Positions 1 to 9,289 of a stretch of 47,480 nt of DNA are shown in pieces (within the stretch, counting starts at the first letter, position 1; the number at the start of each line of letters is the position of its first letter). This DNA comes from Planctomycetales bacterium (GTDB lineage Bacteria; Planctomycetota; Planctomycetia; Pirellulales; Pirellulaceae). The DNA lies in assembly GCA_020426595.1 (NCBI GenBank), contig JAGQPS010000001.1, positions 15,882 to 63,361 of the forward strand. Direction: 5' to 3'. The notes under the pieces are model-generated. The model ran no database searches, was not told the origin of the DNA, and saw only the letters and a list, made by a program, of their open reading frames with translations. A program made the translations under genes and the position numbers.

Positions 1-3000
1 ATGCTCGCCGAGCCAGACAGTGGCATCGGCCGGCAACTGGGTGTCGGCGATCTCAACGGCGACGGTCTTGATGAGATCCTAGTCGGCGGCATGAAGGGCG
101 CGAGCATCTTGCGTCACTCGCGCGTCGAGGTCGACGAGGCGACTTATCGCCGCTCGGTTCCTCAACCGCCGCGCCCGTTGGCCGATGGGCTTGAACCGCA
201 AGCCGCCGCGGAGAACATGAGCGTGCCGCTTGGCTTTCAAGTGCAGCTCGCCGCGGGTGAGCCCGACGTGCACCAACCGATCGCCATGACGATCGACGCG
301 CAAGGGCGATTGTGGGTAGCCGAGGCCTACACGTATCCCATCCGAGCCCGGGAAGGGGAGGGCAAGGACAAGATCGTGATTCTCAGCGACGAGGATCAAG
401 ACGGTCATTTCGAGACTCGCAAGATCTTCATCGAGGGTTTGAATCTCGTCAGTGGACTCGAAGTCGGTTTTGGCGGAGTCTGGGTGGGAGCGGCTCCGTA
501 CCTGCTGTTCATTCCCGATGCCAATGGCGATGACGTTCCCGATGGGGCCCCTCGAACGCTGCTCGACGGATTCGGCTTCCACGACACTCACGAAACGCTC
601 AACGCGTTCAATTGGGGTCCCGATGGCTGGCTGTACGGCTGCCATGGAGTCTTCACGCATTCGCGAGTCGGTCGCCCTGGAACGCCCGACGAGGATCGCG
701 TTCCGATCAACGCCGGCGTGTGGCGTTACCATCCGACCGAACATCGCTTCGAGGTGTTCGCTTGGGGCTCGAGCAATCCTTGGGGAGTCGACTTCAACGA
801 CCACGGCGATGCGTTCATCACCGCGTGCGTGATTCCTCACCTGTACCACGTCATTCCCGGTGCTCGGTATCAACGACAAGCCGGTCAGCACTTCAATCCC
901 TATGTCTTCGATGACATCAAGACGATCGCCGACCACCTGCATTACGTTGGTTCGATCGCCGACCATGCGTGGTGGGGGCACGAACCGTTGGCGCCAACCG
1001 ATACGTTGGCCGCCGGTGGTGGACACGCTCACTGCGGCGCGATGGTCTACCTGGGTGACAACTGGCCCAGCTCGTATCGCGATCGCATTTACATGAACAA
1101 CATCCACGGAAACCGCGTGAACTGCGATGTGCTCGAGCCAATCGGTACCGGCTACGTGGGTCACCACGGGCGCGACGTGTTGATCGCCAATGATCGTTGG
1201 TTCCGAGGCATCAACTTGCGCACCGGTCCCGACGGCACGGTGTACTTGATCGACTGGTACGATCCCAATGCGTGTCATCGCACGAATCCCGAGATTTGGG
1301 ACCGCTCCAACGGTCGCGTCTATAACATCGCCTACGGCTTGCCCGAGCGAGTGACGGTGAACCTCGACAAGTGCAGTGACCAAGAGTTGGCGGAGTATCA
1401 GCTGCATGCGAACGACTGGTATTGCCGCACGGCTCGCCGCGTGCTGCAACACCGAGCCGACTCGGGGGATCTGAACGCTGGGGCGATTGGTACCCTGCAG
1501 TCGATCCTTTCCAGCCATGAGGACACGACTCGTCGTTTGCGCGCGCTTTGGACACTGTGGGCCTGCCAGCTCGTGAGTGACGATCAATTGGCCGGCTTGA
1601 CCGCCGATCAAGATCCGCATGTTCGACGCTGGGCGATCCGGATGAGCGTTGACCGAGGCCCAGTCCCCGCGGCGATCGCGGCTTGGACCAGTCGCTGCGG
1701 CGACGAGCAGTCGGCTCCGGTGCGACTGGAAATGGCGGCCGCCGCGCAGAAGATCGATGATGACGCGCGCTGGTCGGCCGTCGAGGGGCTCGTCGCTCAT
1801 GCCGATGATGCCGACGACCACAATCAACCTTTGATGGTTTGGTATGCGGTCGAGCCGCTGGTGCCGAACGCTCCGGACCGCGCCTTGGCACTGGCCGGAG
1901 CCTCACGGATCCCGCAAGTCACGGCGTACATCAATCGTCGTTTGGCTTCCGATGATCGGCTGCTGGAGCCGCTGATCGAGCAGCTTGATATCGCGGTGAA
2001 GGCTGGCAACCTCGATCGGGCTCAAATGATCGTCGATGCCATGGTCGCTTCGTTCGAGGGCCGAGTTGGCATGGAAATGCCGAGGAGCTGGGTGGCGGCT
2101 TACGACAGCATTGGCGTCTTGGATGGCGAGAGCCGACTTAAGGACCAAGCCGATCGGATCGCCGTCGCGTTTGGAGATCAGCGCATCTTCCCGCGGCTGC
2201 GCATGATCGTGGCTGATCCGGAAGCGGAGGATAGCCGTCGCGCTCAAGCCTTGTCGATTCTGGTTCAAGGACAAGATCGAGACTCGGTGGGTGCCCTACA
2301 CGCGGCACTCGCGATCGAGGCTCGACGAGGCGAGGTGATCCGCGCCTTGGCCGGGCTCGGTGACGAAACGACCCCCGCGCGTCTGGTCGAGATCTATCCG
2401 AACCTGAGCGAGAACGACAAACGGGACGCGATCAATACGCTCGTGACTCGTCCTCCCTACGCCGATGTGCTGCTCACGGCGCTCGAGAATCAGACGATCC
2501 CTCGGACCGATGTTCACGCGTTCCAAGTCCGGCAGATCGTCGGCTTTGAGAACGAGTCGCTCACCGAACGGCTGCGAGCAACTTGGGGCGAGATTCGCAA
2601 TAGCCCGGCCGATCGAGTCGCTCGCATCGAGCAGCTCAAGGAATTGGCGGCCAGTCCGATGATGGAACAGGCGAGTGCGGGACGTGGTCGCGTGGTCTTC
2701 GACAAGACCTGCGCCGCCTGTCACAAGCTGTTCGACCTGGGTGGCGAGGTCGGTCCGGACATCACCGGATCGAACCGAGCCAACCTGGATTACGTTTTGG
2801 AAAATGTCGTCGATCCCAGTGCCGTGATGGGTAACGACTATCGCATGATGTTGATCGAAACCGATGATGGCCGCTTGATCTCGGGATTGATCAAACGCGA
2901 GACCGATAGCGCGCTGACCGTTCGCACGCTTAACGACACGGTTGTCGTGGCGAAGGAAGAGATCGTGGACCGCCGCGTCTCGGAGCTATCGATGATGCCC

Positions 3001-3573
3001 GAAGGGTTGCTCGACCCGCTCGATGAGCAGGCGATTTGCGATCTGATCAAGTATCTCGGCAGCCCGCAACAAGTCGCTCCCAAGGGTTTGGCCGCCGACA
3101 TCGATCCGCGTACGGGCAAGGTCCCGGGCGCGGTCGAGGGTGAATCGATCGAGATCGTCGGCAAGACCCGCGGCTCGGCGGTAAGCCAGCCGATGGGTAA
3201 TTTCAAGCTCGATCGCTGGAGTGGTAACGACCAACTTTGGTGGACGGGGGCAGGGGAAGGCGACCAGCTCGATGTGGTCGTTCCGCTGGAGTCCGACGGC
3301 ACGTACACGCTCGAGATCGTGCTTACCATGGCTCGTGATTATGGCGTGGTGCAGTTGGAGCTCGACGGCAAGCCGATTGGGGCTCCGATCGATTGCTACA
3401 ACACCGAGGTCGTGAATACCGGAGTCTTGCGGTTCGAGGGGCTTCAGCTCGAAGCCGGCAAGCGCGTGCTCGGTATCCGCATCGTCGGTAGCAACCCCAA
3501 GGCGGCTCCCGCGTTCATGGTCGGTTTGGACTGGGCTCGTTGGGTCCCGGCTGGCGAAGCGGCGGCCGAGTAG
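1..3573 (+). CDS. PVC-type membrane-bound dehydrogenase / cytochrome c protein, probably 5'-partial
   Basis: Large exported-type protein, 1190 residues in the window; the reading frame is open from base 1, so the true start is probably upstream. Residues 15-31 look like the end of an FG-GAP/VCBS repeat (GVGDLNGDGLDEILVGG). Residues about 75-450 match the PVC 'membrane-bound dehydrogenase' beta-propeller (AMTIDAQGRLWVAEAYTYP). A helical HEAT-like stretch follows. A class I cytochrome c domain has CAACH at 904-908 and a likely distal Met at 998/999 in SMMPEG. The C-terminal 130 residues look like a beta-sandwich, possibly carbohydrate-binding (inference). Such proteins in planctomycetes are thought to oxidise sugars or alcohols in the periplasm and pass electrons to the haem; the substrate is unknown. 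A strong hairpin follows the stop. It shares propeller and cytochrome architecture with the gene at 25462. Confidence 0.85.
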   Translation: MLAEPDSGIGRQLGVGDLNGDGLDEILVGGMKGASILRHSRVEVDEATYRRSVPQPPRPLADGLEPQAAAENMSVPLGFQVQLAAGEPDVHQPIAMTIDAQGRLWVAEAYTYPIRAREGEGKDKIVILSDEDQDGHFETRKIFIEGLNLVSGLEVGFGGVWVGAAPYLLFIPDANGDDVPDGAPRTLLDGFGFHDTHETLNAFNWGPDGWLYGCHGVFTHSRVGRPGTPDEDRVPINAGVWRYHPTEHRFEVFAWGSSNPWGVDFNDHGDAFITACVIPHLYHVIPGARYQRQAGQHFNPYVFDDIKTIADHLHYVGSIADHAWWGHEPLAPTDTLAAGGGHAHCGAMVYLGDNWPSSYRDRIYMNNIHGNRVNCDVLEPIGTGYVGHHGRDVLIANDRWFRGINLRTGPDGTVYLIDWYDPNACHRTNPEIWDRSNGRVYNIAYGLPERVTVNLDKCSDQELAEYQLHANDWYCRTARRVLQHRADSGDLNAGAIGTLQSILSSHEDTTRRLRALWTLWACQLVSDDQLAGLTADQDPHVRRWAIRMSVDRGPVPAAIAAWTSRCGDEQSAPVRLEMAAAAQKIDDDARWSAVEGLVAHADDADDHNQPLMVWYAVEPLVPNAPDRALALAGASRIPQVTAYINRRLASDDRLLEPLIEQLDIAVKAGNLDRAQMIVDAMVASFEGRVGMEMPRSWVAAYDSIGVLDGESRLKDQADRIAVAFGDQRIFPRLRMIVADPEAEDSRRAQALSILVQGQDRDSVGALHAALAIEARRGEVIRALAGLGDETTPARLVEIYPNLSENDKRDAINTLVTRPPYADVLLTALENQTIPRTDVHAFQVRQIVGFENESLTERLRATWGEIRNSPADRVARIEQLKELAASPMMEQASAGRGRVVFDKTCAACHKLFDLGGEVGPDITGSNRANLDYVLENVVDPSAVMGNDYRMMLIETDDGRLISGLIKRETDSALTVRTLNDTVVVAKEEIVDRRVSELSMMPEGLLDPLDEQAICDLIKYLGSPQQVAPKGLAADIDPRTGKVPGAVEGESIEIVGKTRGSAVSQPMGNFKLDRWSGNDQLWWTGAGEGDQLDVVVPLESDGTYTLEIVLTMARDYGVVQLELDGKPIGAPIDCYNTEVVNTGVLRFEGLQLEAGKRVLGIRIVGSNPKAAPAFMVGLDWARWVPAGEAAAE

Positions 3574-3645
3574 AGTCGCGATGTAACGGAAGTACGTTGG
3601 CTCCGCACTAGGTGCCAACGTATCCGAAGGCATCATTGAAAAAGC

Positions 3646-3681
3646 AAAAGGGTCGAGGCTCCCGCGAACCTCGACCCTTTT
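3646..3681. terminator. Bidirectional terminator between convergent genes
   Basis: A perfect 13-bp inverted repeat (3646-3658 with 3669-3681, 10-base loop) with A-rich left and T-rich right flanks. It lies between the end of the cytochrome gene (+) and the end of the Cys-rich gene (-), so it can serve both strands. Confidence 0.7.
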
Positions 3682-3732
3682 CGTTTATGGACTCTCGGTC
3701 GTTCCTCGCGGAGCGACCGTCAAGAGATCCAC

Positions 3733-4224
3733 CTAGCGTTGGGACGGAGCTGAAAAGTAGGGAAAGCGATTGGCGGTCGCGGGAGCGACCACCGGTGCCG
3801 GCTGAGGCGCGGTGGCGACCGGAGCGGGCTGAGGCGCTGATTGAGCATCCGTGGCGCAAGGCGCGCACGGGTTGCACTCGACCGCTCGCCACTTGTACTC
3901 GCAACGTGGGCACTCGTAGGTGCGCGTCTTGAGTCGCTGAACCGTACGCTGCGTCGCTTGGTAGGGCTCGCAACAACGAGTCCAAGGGAAGCGGACGCGG
4001 GGAATGCAGATCGTCTCGCATTCGATGTCGTAGGTCGTGTGCTTATCGGTCGTCTGCTTGATCTCAAGCTCGCACCGATGGCGGCATTGAGGGCAAGTGA
4101 CGCAGCACGAGTCATCACCGGCGGTGATGCGGATCAGTTCAGCCGGAGCGTTGGTGGCGAGCAGTCCGGCAGCGAACATCGCACTCGCCATCCCCAGCCA
4201 GGCTCGTCGTGAAGTCATAGCCAT
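3733..4224 (-). CDS. Cys-rich exported protein with zinc-ribbon-like CxxC pairs
   Basis: 163 residues, function unknown. The N-terminus has an Arg pair, a hydrophobic stretch and a likely cleavage after TNAPA, so it is probably exported. The mature part carries many cysteines: CCVTCPQCRHRC, CETIC, a CC pair, YECPRCEYKW and CNPCAPC. These resemble zinc ribbons or disulfide-bonded knuckles. The C-terminal third is low-complexity with repeated QPAPV units. An AGGA ribosome binding site lies 9 bases before the ATG. The gene starts only 39 bases after the porin stop and reads the same way, so the two are probably co-transcribed. A role at the envelope, perhaps with metal or with the porin, is inference. 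Confidence 0.75.
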   Translation of the reverse strand: MAMTSRRAWLGMASAMFAAGLLATNAPAELIRITAGDDSCCVTCPQCRHRCELEIKQTTDKHTTYDIECETICIPRVRFPWTRCCEPYQATQRTVQRLKTRTYECPRCEYKWRAVECNPCAPCATDAQSAPQPAPVATAPQPAPVVAPATANRFPYFSAPSQR

Positions 4225-4263
4225 GAGCGTTGATTCCTAAGTTTGAGTGGAAGGGGTGATCGA

Positions 4264-5808
4264 TCAGAAATCGATCATGAAACGAGTACCGATCGTGTGA
4301 TAGTCGCCACCGGTTTGCCCCGCGACGCTCCGCTCGTCGATCTTGCCGTAGCTGTAACCGAACTGCATGCGAGCGTACGGATTCCAGTACCAGTTGAGTC
4401 CGCCGGTGAAGCTCTGTCCGACGCCACCCATGACGTTTTGGTCGGTGAAGTCGGCGTACGAATAACGAGCGGCCAACTGCCACGCTCCCAAGCCCTGGCG
4501 GATGTCGCCTTGGCTGTCTCGCACTCGCCAGAAGTTCTCGAATGGCTTGATGCGTCCCAATTGGCCCGACGCACGTTCCCAGGGCATGTGCTCGCCGGTC
4601 AGGAAGTAGGCGACGTAGACGTAGCCACCGTGGAATTGCAAGTGCGGGTTGGCTCCCAGTTGATCGACATCGACCGCCATCAACTCGCCCACGGCTTGGA
4701 GACGGCCGACGTTGATCACGCCTTCCACGCCGCCGAGCATGTAGTCGCTGCAATTCATCAACTGTCCGGTGTCGATCCAGCGGCTCTCGGTTCGAGCTTC
4801 CGGACGAGTCCGAAATCGAGCCGACGTGGCACTGCCCGAAGTCGGATCGGCGTAGGAGCCGCTCACGGCCCAGTGGGCGTAACCACGCCCGCCGCTCGTT
4901 TCGTCGTACCAAATCGTGTTGGCGAAGCGTCCCGCGAATTCGGACTGGTAGGCATCACCGAGATAGTGGCCAGACCCTTGCGGGTCGACTTGGTTGTACG
5001 CACCGAATCGCCAGTTGTAGCGTTGGTCGTCGGAGACTCCGTACGAACAGATACCCAAGCGTCGGGCGTCTTGGTTGAGCGCTTCGACGATGAAAGGCCG
5101 CTCGAGGAAGACGTTGTAGCGTGAGCTGTTGATGTGATCGAGACCGTAGGGCCGCTTCTGGTTACCGATCAACACTTCTTGCAGAAACGGAAGATCGGCG
5201 AAACCGAGATAAGCGTCCTTCATGGTGACGTCATTGCCACCCGCGAACTCCATTTCGATCTTGTACCGCATGTTGTCCGAGACATCGCCCGCCACGCCGA
5301 ACCGCAGTCGGCGGAAGCCAATGCGATCCTCGGGATCGCTCATCGGGTCGCCACTTTCGAACGCATTCGCGGCGGGAGAGGAATCAGGGAACGACCAGTA
5401 GTCGGCATGCACGCGGCCCGAGATCTTCATCGTCGAGGCGCTGTGTCCCGAGCGAACTCGCTCGCCCAGCGAATCCTTGAGTCCGCTGATCGCCTCGCTA
5501 TTGCTCTCGACTTGGGCGGTCAGATCATCGAGTTCATCGACGACCGAACCGCCATTGAGGAAAGCAAGGTTGCTCGAACCGCTCGATACTGGCATCGCCG
5601 AGGGAGCGGCTTGCTGCCGCGACTCAAGCTCGCGCAAGCGAGCCTCGGCCGCTTCGAGCCGGGTGATTAGATCGGTGTTCGTGTCGAGTTGGACGGGCAC
5701 CGGTTCGTTCGAGAACTGATTGGGCTCATAGGGCGCTTGAGCCATCGCCACACCGCCGCTGGCGACGAGCGCCGCCCACGTTAACAGCCCCTTGAATCGG
5801 ATTTTCAT
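4264..5808 (-). CDS. Porin of the OprP/OprO (phosphate-selective) type
   Basis: 514 residues with a clear signal peptide ending ...GGVAMAQA. Residues about 48-66 form a short coiled coil (LEAAEARLRELESRQQ), common in planctomycete porins and probably an anchoring or trimer segment. The rest alternates aromatic and polar residues as in a 16-stranded outer-membrane barrel, with GFRRLRFGVAGDVSDNMRYK and a C-terminal aromatic residue (MIDF) as expected for barrel insertion. The family conducts phosphate or other anions; substrate preference here cannot be read from sequence. GAGG lies 7 bases upstream of the ATG. Two overlapping inverted repeats sit about 130 bases upstream, and the Cys-rich gene follows directly. 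Confidence 0.85.
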   Translation of the reverse strand: MKIRFKGLLTWAALVASGGVAMAQAPYEPNQFSNEPVPVQLDTNTDLITRLEAAEARLRELESRQQAAPSAMPVSSGSSNLAFLNGGSVVDELDDLTAQVESNSEAISGLKDSLGERVRSGHSASTMKISGRVHADYWSFPDSSPAANAFESGDPMSDPEDRIGFRRLRFGVAGDVSDNMRYKIEMEFAGGNDVTMKDAYLGFADLPFLQEVLIGNQKRPYGLDHINSSRYNVFLERPFIVEALNQDARRLGICSYGVSDDQRYNWRFGAYNQVDPQGSGHYLGDAYQSEFAGRFANTIWYDETSGGRGYAHWAVSGSYADPTSGSATSARFRTRPEARTESRWIDTGQLMNCSDYMLGGVEGVINVGRLQAVGELMAVDVDQLGANPHLQFHGGYVYVAYFLTGEHMPWERASGQLGRIKPFENFWRVRDSQGDIRQGLGAWQLAARYSYADFTDQNVMGGVGQSFTGGLNWYWNPYARMQFGYSYGKIDERSVAGQTGGDYHTIGTRFMIDF

Positions 5809-6293
5809 GTTCGACCTCTGACCGAATGATTCCAGCCCGAACAGTCCAAGCTGTAAGGAAAAGCGACCTGCACACCTTGCCGATGTGCAAGGGCGACAGC
5901 AGTCATGCTCGCTAGGGCGGTTGTATCGGTGGGTCTCTTAACAATCTCTGTTAAGATTGTGAGGGACTTGTTCAGATTCGTGAGTTGAACGGTTATTCCG
6001 ATGTTAAGCCTGCTTTCGGGGCCCGCAAACTTACCCTCCTTTGCTTGAATTAACCGGCCTTACGCCTCGGAGCAGTCAGCTCTGGGGATGTGGGAAGCGC
6101 GAGAGCGAGCCCACGGACGGCCGGATATCGACGAGACTCCGAGCCGCGGAGGGCGACTTTCCTGATCGCGTTCCCCGCGTGCGATATCGCGCTGGGCGTA
6201 TCCGCGAAAGACGCCAGCTCGTCGACGTCGCACAGGCTCTCCTGAGATTGGCACTCACGAGATTGGCCGACCAGAACGGCCGATCCAAAAGAA
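5809..6293. other. Intergenic region upstream of the porin
   Basis: About 485 bases with no convincing gene. It holds a short hairpin (5875-5880 with 5887-5892) and the overlapping inverted repeats at 5937-5960. The rest shows nothing I can name. Confidence 0.6.
5937..5960. promoter_or_regulatory. Two overlapping, mutually exclusive inverted repeats upstream of the porin
   Basis: CTTAACA at 5937-5943 pairs perfectly with TGTTAAG at 5949-5955, while ACAATCT at 5941-5947 pairs with AGATTGT at 5954-5960. The two dyads share bases and cannot form together. It is an AT-rich island in GC-rich DNA about 130 bases before the porin start, so an operator is a reasonable guess. I do not recognise a known Pho box. 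Confidence 0.45.
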
Positions 6294-6337
6294 AACCCGC
6301 CAGTCAATCACCTTTGGGGGTGACCGATTGGCGGGTT
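6294..6337 (-). terminator. Rho-independent terminator of the rpsB-tsf operon
   Basis: Near-perfect 19-bp stem (6294-6312 with 6319-6337, 6-base loop). On the minus strand it is followed by TTTTCTTTT. It lies 57 bases after the tsf stop. Confidence 0.8.
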
Positions 6338-6394
6338 GATCATTTCAGGAATCCCCAGGCCCCACGAATTCGTCGCAGGGTGAGGGGCGAACGA

Positions 6395-7225
6395 CTAGCG
6401 TCCCAATTCCCAATGCACGAACTTGTGGATGGTCATGCCGGCGGCTTGAGCGAACTTGCCGACCGTTTGCTTGTCGTCCTTAACAAACGGTTGCTCGAGC
6501 AGCACTTGCTCGGCGTAGTAGTTCCGCATCCGACCTTCGACCATCTTGTCGACGATGTTCTCGGGCTTCCCTTCCTGCAGAGCCGCTTCTCGCAAGATCT
6601 CACGCTCCTTGGCGACCGCGGTGGCGTCGAGATCCGCGACGTTCAATGCGGTCGGACGCATGGCGGCGACGTGCATCGAAACGTCCTTGGCCAGTTCATC
6701 CGAACCACCGGTGATCCCGAGCAACACGCCGGCCACGGTGCCCGAGTTGTGGCTGTAACCGCCGGTCGGACCGTCGATCCGAGCCATGCGTCCCACGCGG
6801 AAGACTTCGCGAATCCGGTTGAACATGTCGTCCTTCACTTGACGGAGCGTTTGCCCCGGCTTGGAAGGAGAAGCTTGGTCGAGCAGAGCCTCGGCATCGG
6901 CGATCGAGGCGTCGTCGGCGTAGACCTGAGCCAAGTCGTTGGCCAACTGGATGAACTCATCGTTGCCAGCCACCGGAGCGCTCTCGCAGAGCAGCTCAAC
7001 GATCGCTCCCGCCGCACGGTCGGCGCCGATGCAAAGACCAAAACGTCCAAAACCGGTTTCCCGATCGGCCCGCTTGATCGCCACGGCCTCGCCCTTCTTG
7101 CGGAGCAACTCGACGGCCAAGTTCTCATCGCCATTGGCTTCCGCCAAGGCGGACTTGCAATCCATCATCGGAAGTCCCGTCTTCTTTCGCAGGGACATCA
7201 CCGCGGCCGCCGAAATCTCGGACAT
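6395..7225 (-). CDS. tsf: Translation elongation factor Ts
   Basis: 276 residues, normal length for EF-Ts, the cytoplasmic guanine-nucleotide exchange factor that recycles EF-Tu. The N-terminal UBA-like domain (residues 1-50) has the family signature KKTGLPMMDCKSAL, close to the usual TGAGMMDCKKAL, then a coiled region with an HNSGTVAGVLL core and the conserved HVAAMRPTAL segment. The C-terminus has the EQPFVKDD.QTVG motif. A GAGGAG ribosome binding site precedes the ATG. It lies downstream of rpsB, the usual bacterial order, but the spacer is unusually long (438 bases) and holds a hairpin. A terminator follows. Confidence 0.97.
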   Translation of the reverse strand: MSEISAAAVMSLRKKTGLPMMDCKSALAEANGDENLAVELLRKKGEAVAIKRADRETGFGRFGLCIGADRAAGAIVELLCESAPVAGNDEFIQLANDLAQVYADDASIADAEALLDQASPSKPGQTLRQVKDDMFNRIREVFRVGRMARIDGPTGGYSHNSGTVAGVLLGITGGSDELAKDVSMHVAAMRPTALNVADLDATAVAKEREILREAALQEGKPENIVDKMVEGRMRNYYAEQVLLEQPFVKDDKQTVGKFAQAAGMTIHKFVHWELGR

Positions 7226-7663
7226 CGTTTTCTTCTCCTCACAAAAAGTCTTTAAGCAAGGCGCCGAACCATTCCCCGCTACCCGATGGGTTGCCCTCGT
7301 TGGCGATCAGGAAATCGAGGCTCGGCCCTCCTGCGGGCGATTGAATTGAGACACTTTTCAAAGCCGCGGGTTCAGTAAAACCATCAACCCGACGCTCGTC
7401 GCCCCCGATCGGTAACCACCCGATGACGGGCGAAATTCGAGGATCGACGATTGCCTTGGCACGAGCCAGCTCGTCACGGGCCCGCGACTCGAGAAAGCGC
7501 GATCCGTTTTCCCTCTGGGCTCTCGCCCGAGGCCAAGGGATCGCGACGGAAATCTTGTATCCCGAGTCAGTAGTGGAAGAGGAAAAGCCGGAAGAGACAA
7601 GCGGACGCGCTCGTCTCTTCACGGAACTTTGATCCAATCCCACACCAATTCGAGTGACGCGAA
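7226..7663. other. Long rpsB-tsf spacer
   Basis: 438 bases with no convincing gene between two genes normally co-transcribed. It holds the hairpin at 7591-7620 and the tsf ribosome binding site. The rest shows nothing recognisable. Confidence 0.6.
7591..7620 (-). terminator. Attenuator-like hairpin downstream of rpsB
   Basis: An 8-bp stem (7591-7598 with 7613-7620), one mismatch, then 4 more pairs (7600-7603 with 7608-7611) and a GACG loop. On the minus strand CGGCTTTTCC follows. It begins 43 bases after the rpsB stop and could reduce tsf transcription relative to rpsB. The rpsB-tsf spacer of E. coli is also known for an attenuator-like terminator. Confidence 0.5.
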
Positions 7664-8383
7664 CTAGGCCGAGGCCTCGGCGCCTTCGCGTTGAGCCGTC
7701 AGGCTCTTGCTGCCGTCGATCACCGAATTCGCTAGGTGATGGAGCACCAACTCGATCGAGCGAATACCGTCGTCGTTGCCAGGAATTGGCAGATCGATCG
7801 AATCGGGATCGCAGTCGGTATCGATCAAGGCCAGCGTGGTGATGCCAAGCGAACGAGCTTCGCGCACCGCGTTCTTTTCCTTGTTGGGATCGACGATCAC
7901 CAAACACTCGGGAATGCGGTTCATCTTTCGCAAGCCATTCAAGTTGCGATAGATCTTGCGGTACTCGCGGTTGAGGGTCGACTGCATCTTCTTGGAGTAC
8001 TGACCCAACTCGTCTCCCTCGCGGATTCGCTCGAGCTCTTCCAAGCGAGCCAAACGATTGCGAATCGTACGGAAGTTGGTCAGGGCGCCACCAAGCCACC
8101 GCTCGGACACGAACGGCATGCCGCAACGGCTCGCCTCTCGCTCGATCGGACCCGAAGCCTGACGCTTCGTTCCAACGAACAGCACGAGACTTCCACCGGC
8201 GGAGACGTTTTGCAGGTACTTCTTGGCTCGCAGAAGACCGCGAATCGTTTCGCGGATATCGATGATGTGAATCAGATTCTTGCGGCCGTAGATGAACTGA
8301 GCCATCTTCGGGTTCCAGCGGCTAGCGCGGTGCCCGTAATGAACTCCAGCCTCGACCAATTCCTGCAACATGTTTTCAGTCAT
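7664..8383 (-). CDS. rpsB: 30S ribosomal protein S2
   Basis: 239 residues, typical for S2. It opens with the family hallmark [19 protein letters not shown] and [12 protein letters not shown], then [21 protein letters not shown] and the [17 protein letters not shown] segment. The protein binds the 30S platform late in assembly and helps hold S1. An AGGAG ribosome binding site lies just upstream. It is the first gene of rpsB-tsf, and the promoter at 8624-8652 gives a leader of roughly 230 bases, long enough for the autoregulation that is known for S2 in E. coli; that regulation here is inference. Confidence 0.97.
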   Translation of the reverse strand: MTENMLQELVEAGVHYGHRASRWNPKMAQFIYGRKNLIHIIDIRETIRGLLRAKKYLQNVSAGGSLVLFVGTKRQASGPIEREASRCGMPFVSERWLGGALTNFRTIRNRLARLEELERIREGDELGQYSKKMQSTLNREYRKIYRNLNGLRKMNRIPECLVIVDPNKEKNAVREARSLGITTLALIDTDCDPDSIDLPIPGNDDGIRSIELVLHHLANSVIDGSKSLTAQREGAEASA

Positions 8384-8617
8384 TCATCTCTCCTAGCGCG
8401 ACGAATGGCCCGCTGGAAGGTCTCGGTTCGATCCCGACACGCCGCGCTCGTCGAGCGAGACAAAGGCATCCAACCCAGAACCATCCTGGCCTTCCTTGAA
8501 ACAGGAAGACTCCGGCACCCATCGCTGAACAGGAACCCACTTTTCAAACCGAGTAGGGTCGGCAATCCAACTGGCCGACGAAACTCCCACAACGGTTCCC
8601 AATCGCGGGTCTCGAAT
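8384..8617 (-). promoter_or_regulatory. Predicted rpsB mRNA leader
   Basis: About 230 untranslated bases between the predicted start of transcription and rpsB. It includes a 6-bp stem GTCGGC/GCCGAC (8558-8563 with 8574-8579). No known leader family is recognised. A role in S2 autoregulation is possible. Confidence 0.4.
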
Positions 8618-8623
8618 CGGGAG

Positions 8624-8652
8624 ATGATAGCGATGCTTTTGCCAACCGTCAA
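8624..8652 (-). promoter_or_regulatory. Sigma-70-type promoter for rpsB-tsf
   Basis: On the minus strand: -35 TTGACG (8647-8652), a 17-base spacer, and -10 TATCAT (8624-8629). Both boxes match 5 of 6 consensus bases with ideal spacing, as expected for a ribosomal protein operon. Confidence 0.65.
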
Positions 8653-8973
8653 CGCAGGTCAAATAGCGGCTCCCCCGCCTCGCGGGACAACGACCCGCGC
8701 GTTCAGAGTCTCGAACGTCCATGGTTAAGCCAAGTCGCCGGCGGATCGGTACAAGCCCGGTCGAAGGCCGCTTGGTCCTTGCAGTACGCTCCGTGCTCAA
8801 CAGTGCGATCCGAGCTCCCACGCGGCAGGCAGGTGCGCCAGCGGCGCCTCGAATCGGCCTAGGGCTGGGAAGCCTGCGGGCGGACGATCCTCGTGCCCCC
8901 CCTCCAAAGAACCTGCCTCGCCAGTTTTATTGGCCTCCGGGGGCCGGTTATGCCGATTTCACCGAAGCGAACC

Positions 8974-8997
8974 AATCAATAGTAAAGTTACTTGATT
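8974..8997 (+). promoter_or_regulatory. Candidate operator: nested palindrome upstream of APS reductase
   Basis: AATCAA (8974-8979), GTAA (8982-8985), AG, TTAC (8988-8991), TTGATT (8992-8997): a dyad interrupted by two extra bases on the left arm. TTGATT could be a -35 box, with TAGGCT at 9015-9020 (17-base spacer) or TAATAT at 9005-9010 as the -10. The site fits a repressor site for the Rrf2 regulator encoded downstream (inference). Confidence 0.5.
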
Positions 8998-9283
8998 AAC
9001 ATTGTAATATTCCATAGGCTTACCGCGTCTCACCCGAGCAACCTGGGAGTGAAGACCGCCATGAGTGCATTGAACCGGCATCCGGAACCTCCGTTTTCGC
9101 TCAAGCCATCGCTGCGCGTCGTCCGTGGCGACGAGTCGGCCCGTGGATCGTTCGACCAGACGGCGGCGCCGAACGAGCTAGGTTCGGCTCGGGAATCGAC
9201 CGTCCAGCTCACGCGGCGCGTGGTCGCTCCCGACGATGAGTCCCGCGGGCCGGTCCCAAGCTCGCCCCAATCCGACGAGCATC

Positions 9284-9289
9284 AGGAGG
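9284..9289 (+). promoter_or_regulatory. Ribosome binding site favouring a TTG start
   Basis: A perfect AGGAGG lies 8 bases before the in-frame TTG at 9298. It is the only strong site near the 5' end and favours 9298 over the upstream ATG at 9061. Confidence 0.6.

Noticed and set aside
79..1827. Long antisense open frame (582 codons) opposite the first gene
   Set aside because: GC-rich codon use on the plus strand keeps the opposite frame open; no domain or ribosome binding site, and the plus frame has clear domains.
6041..7255. Open frame of 404 codons opposite tsf
   Set aside because: It is the complement of a certain EF-Ts gene and shows no recognisable protein character.
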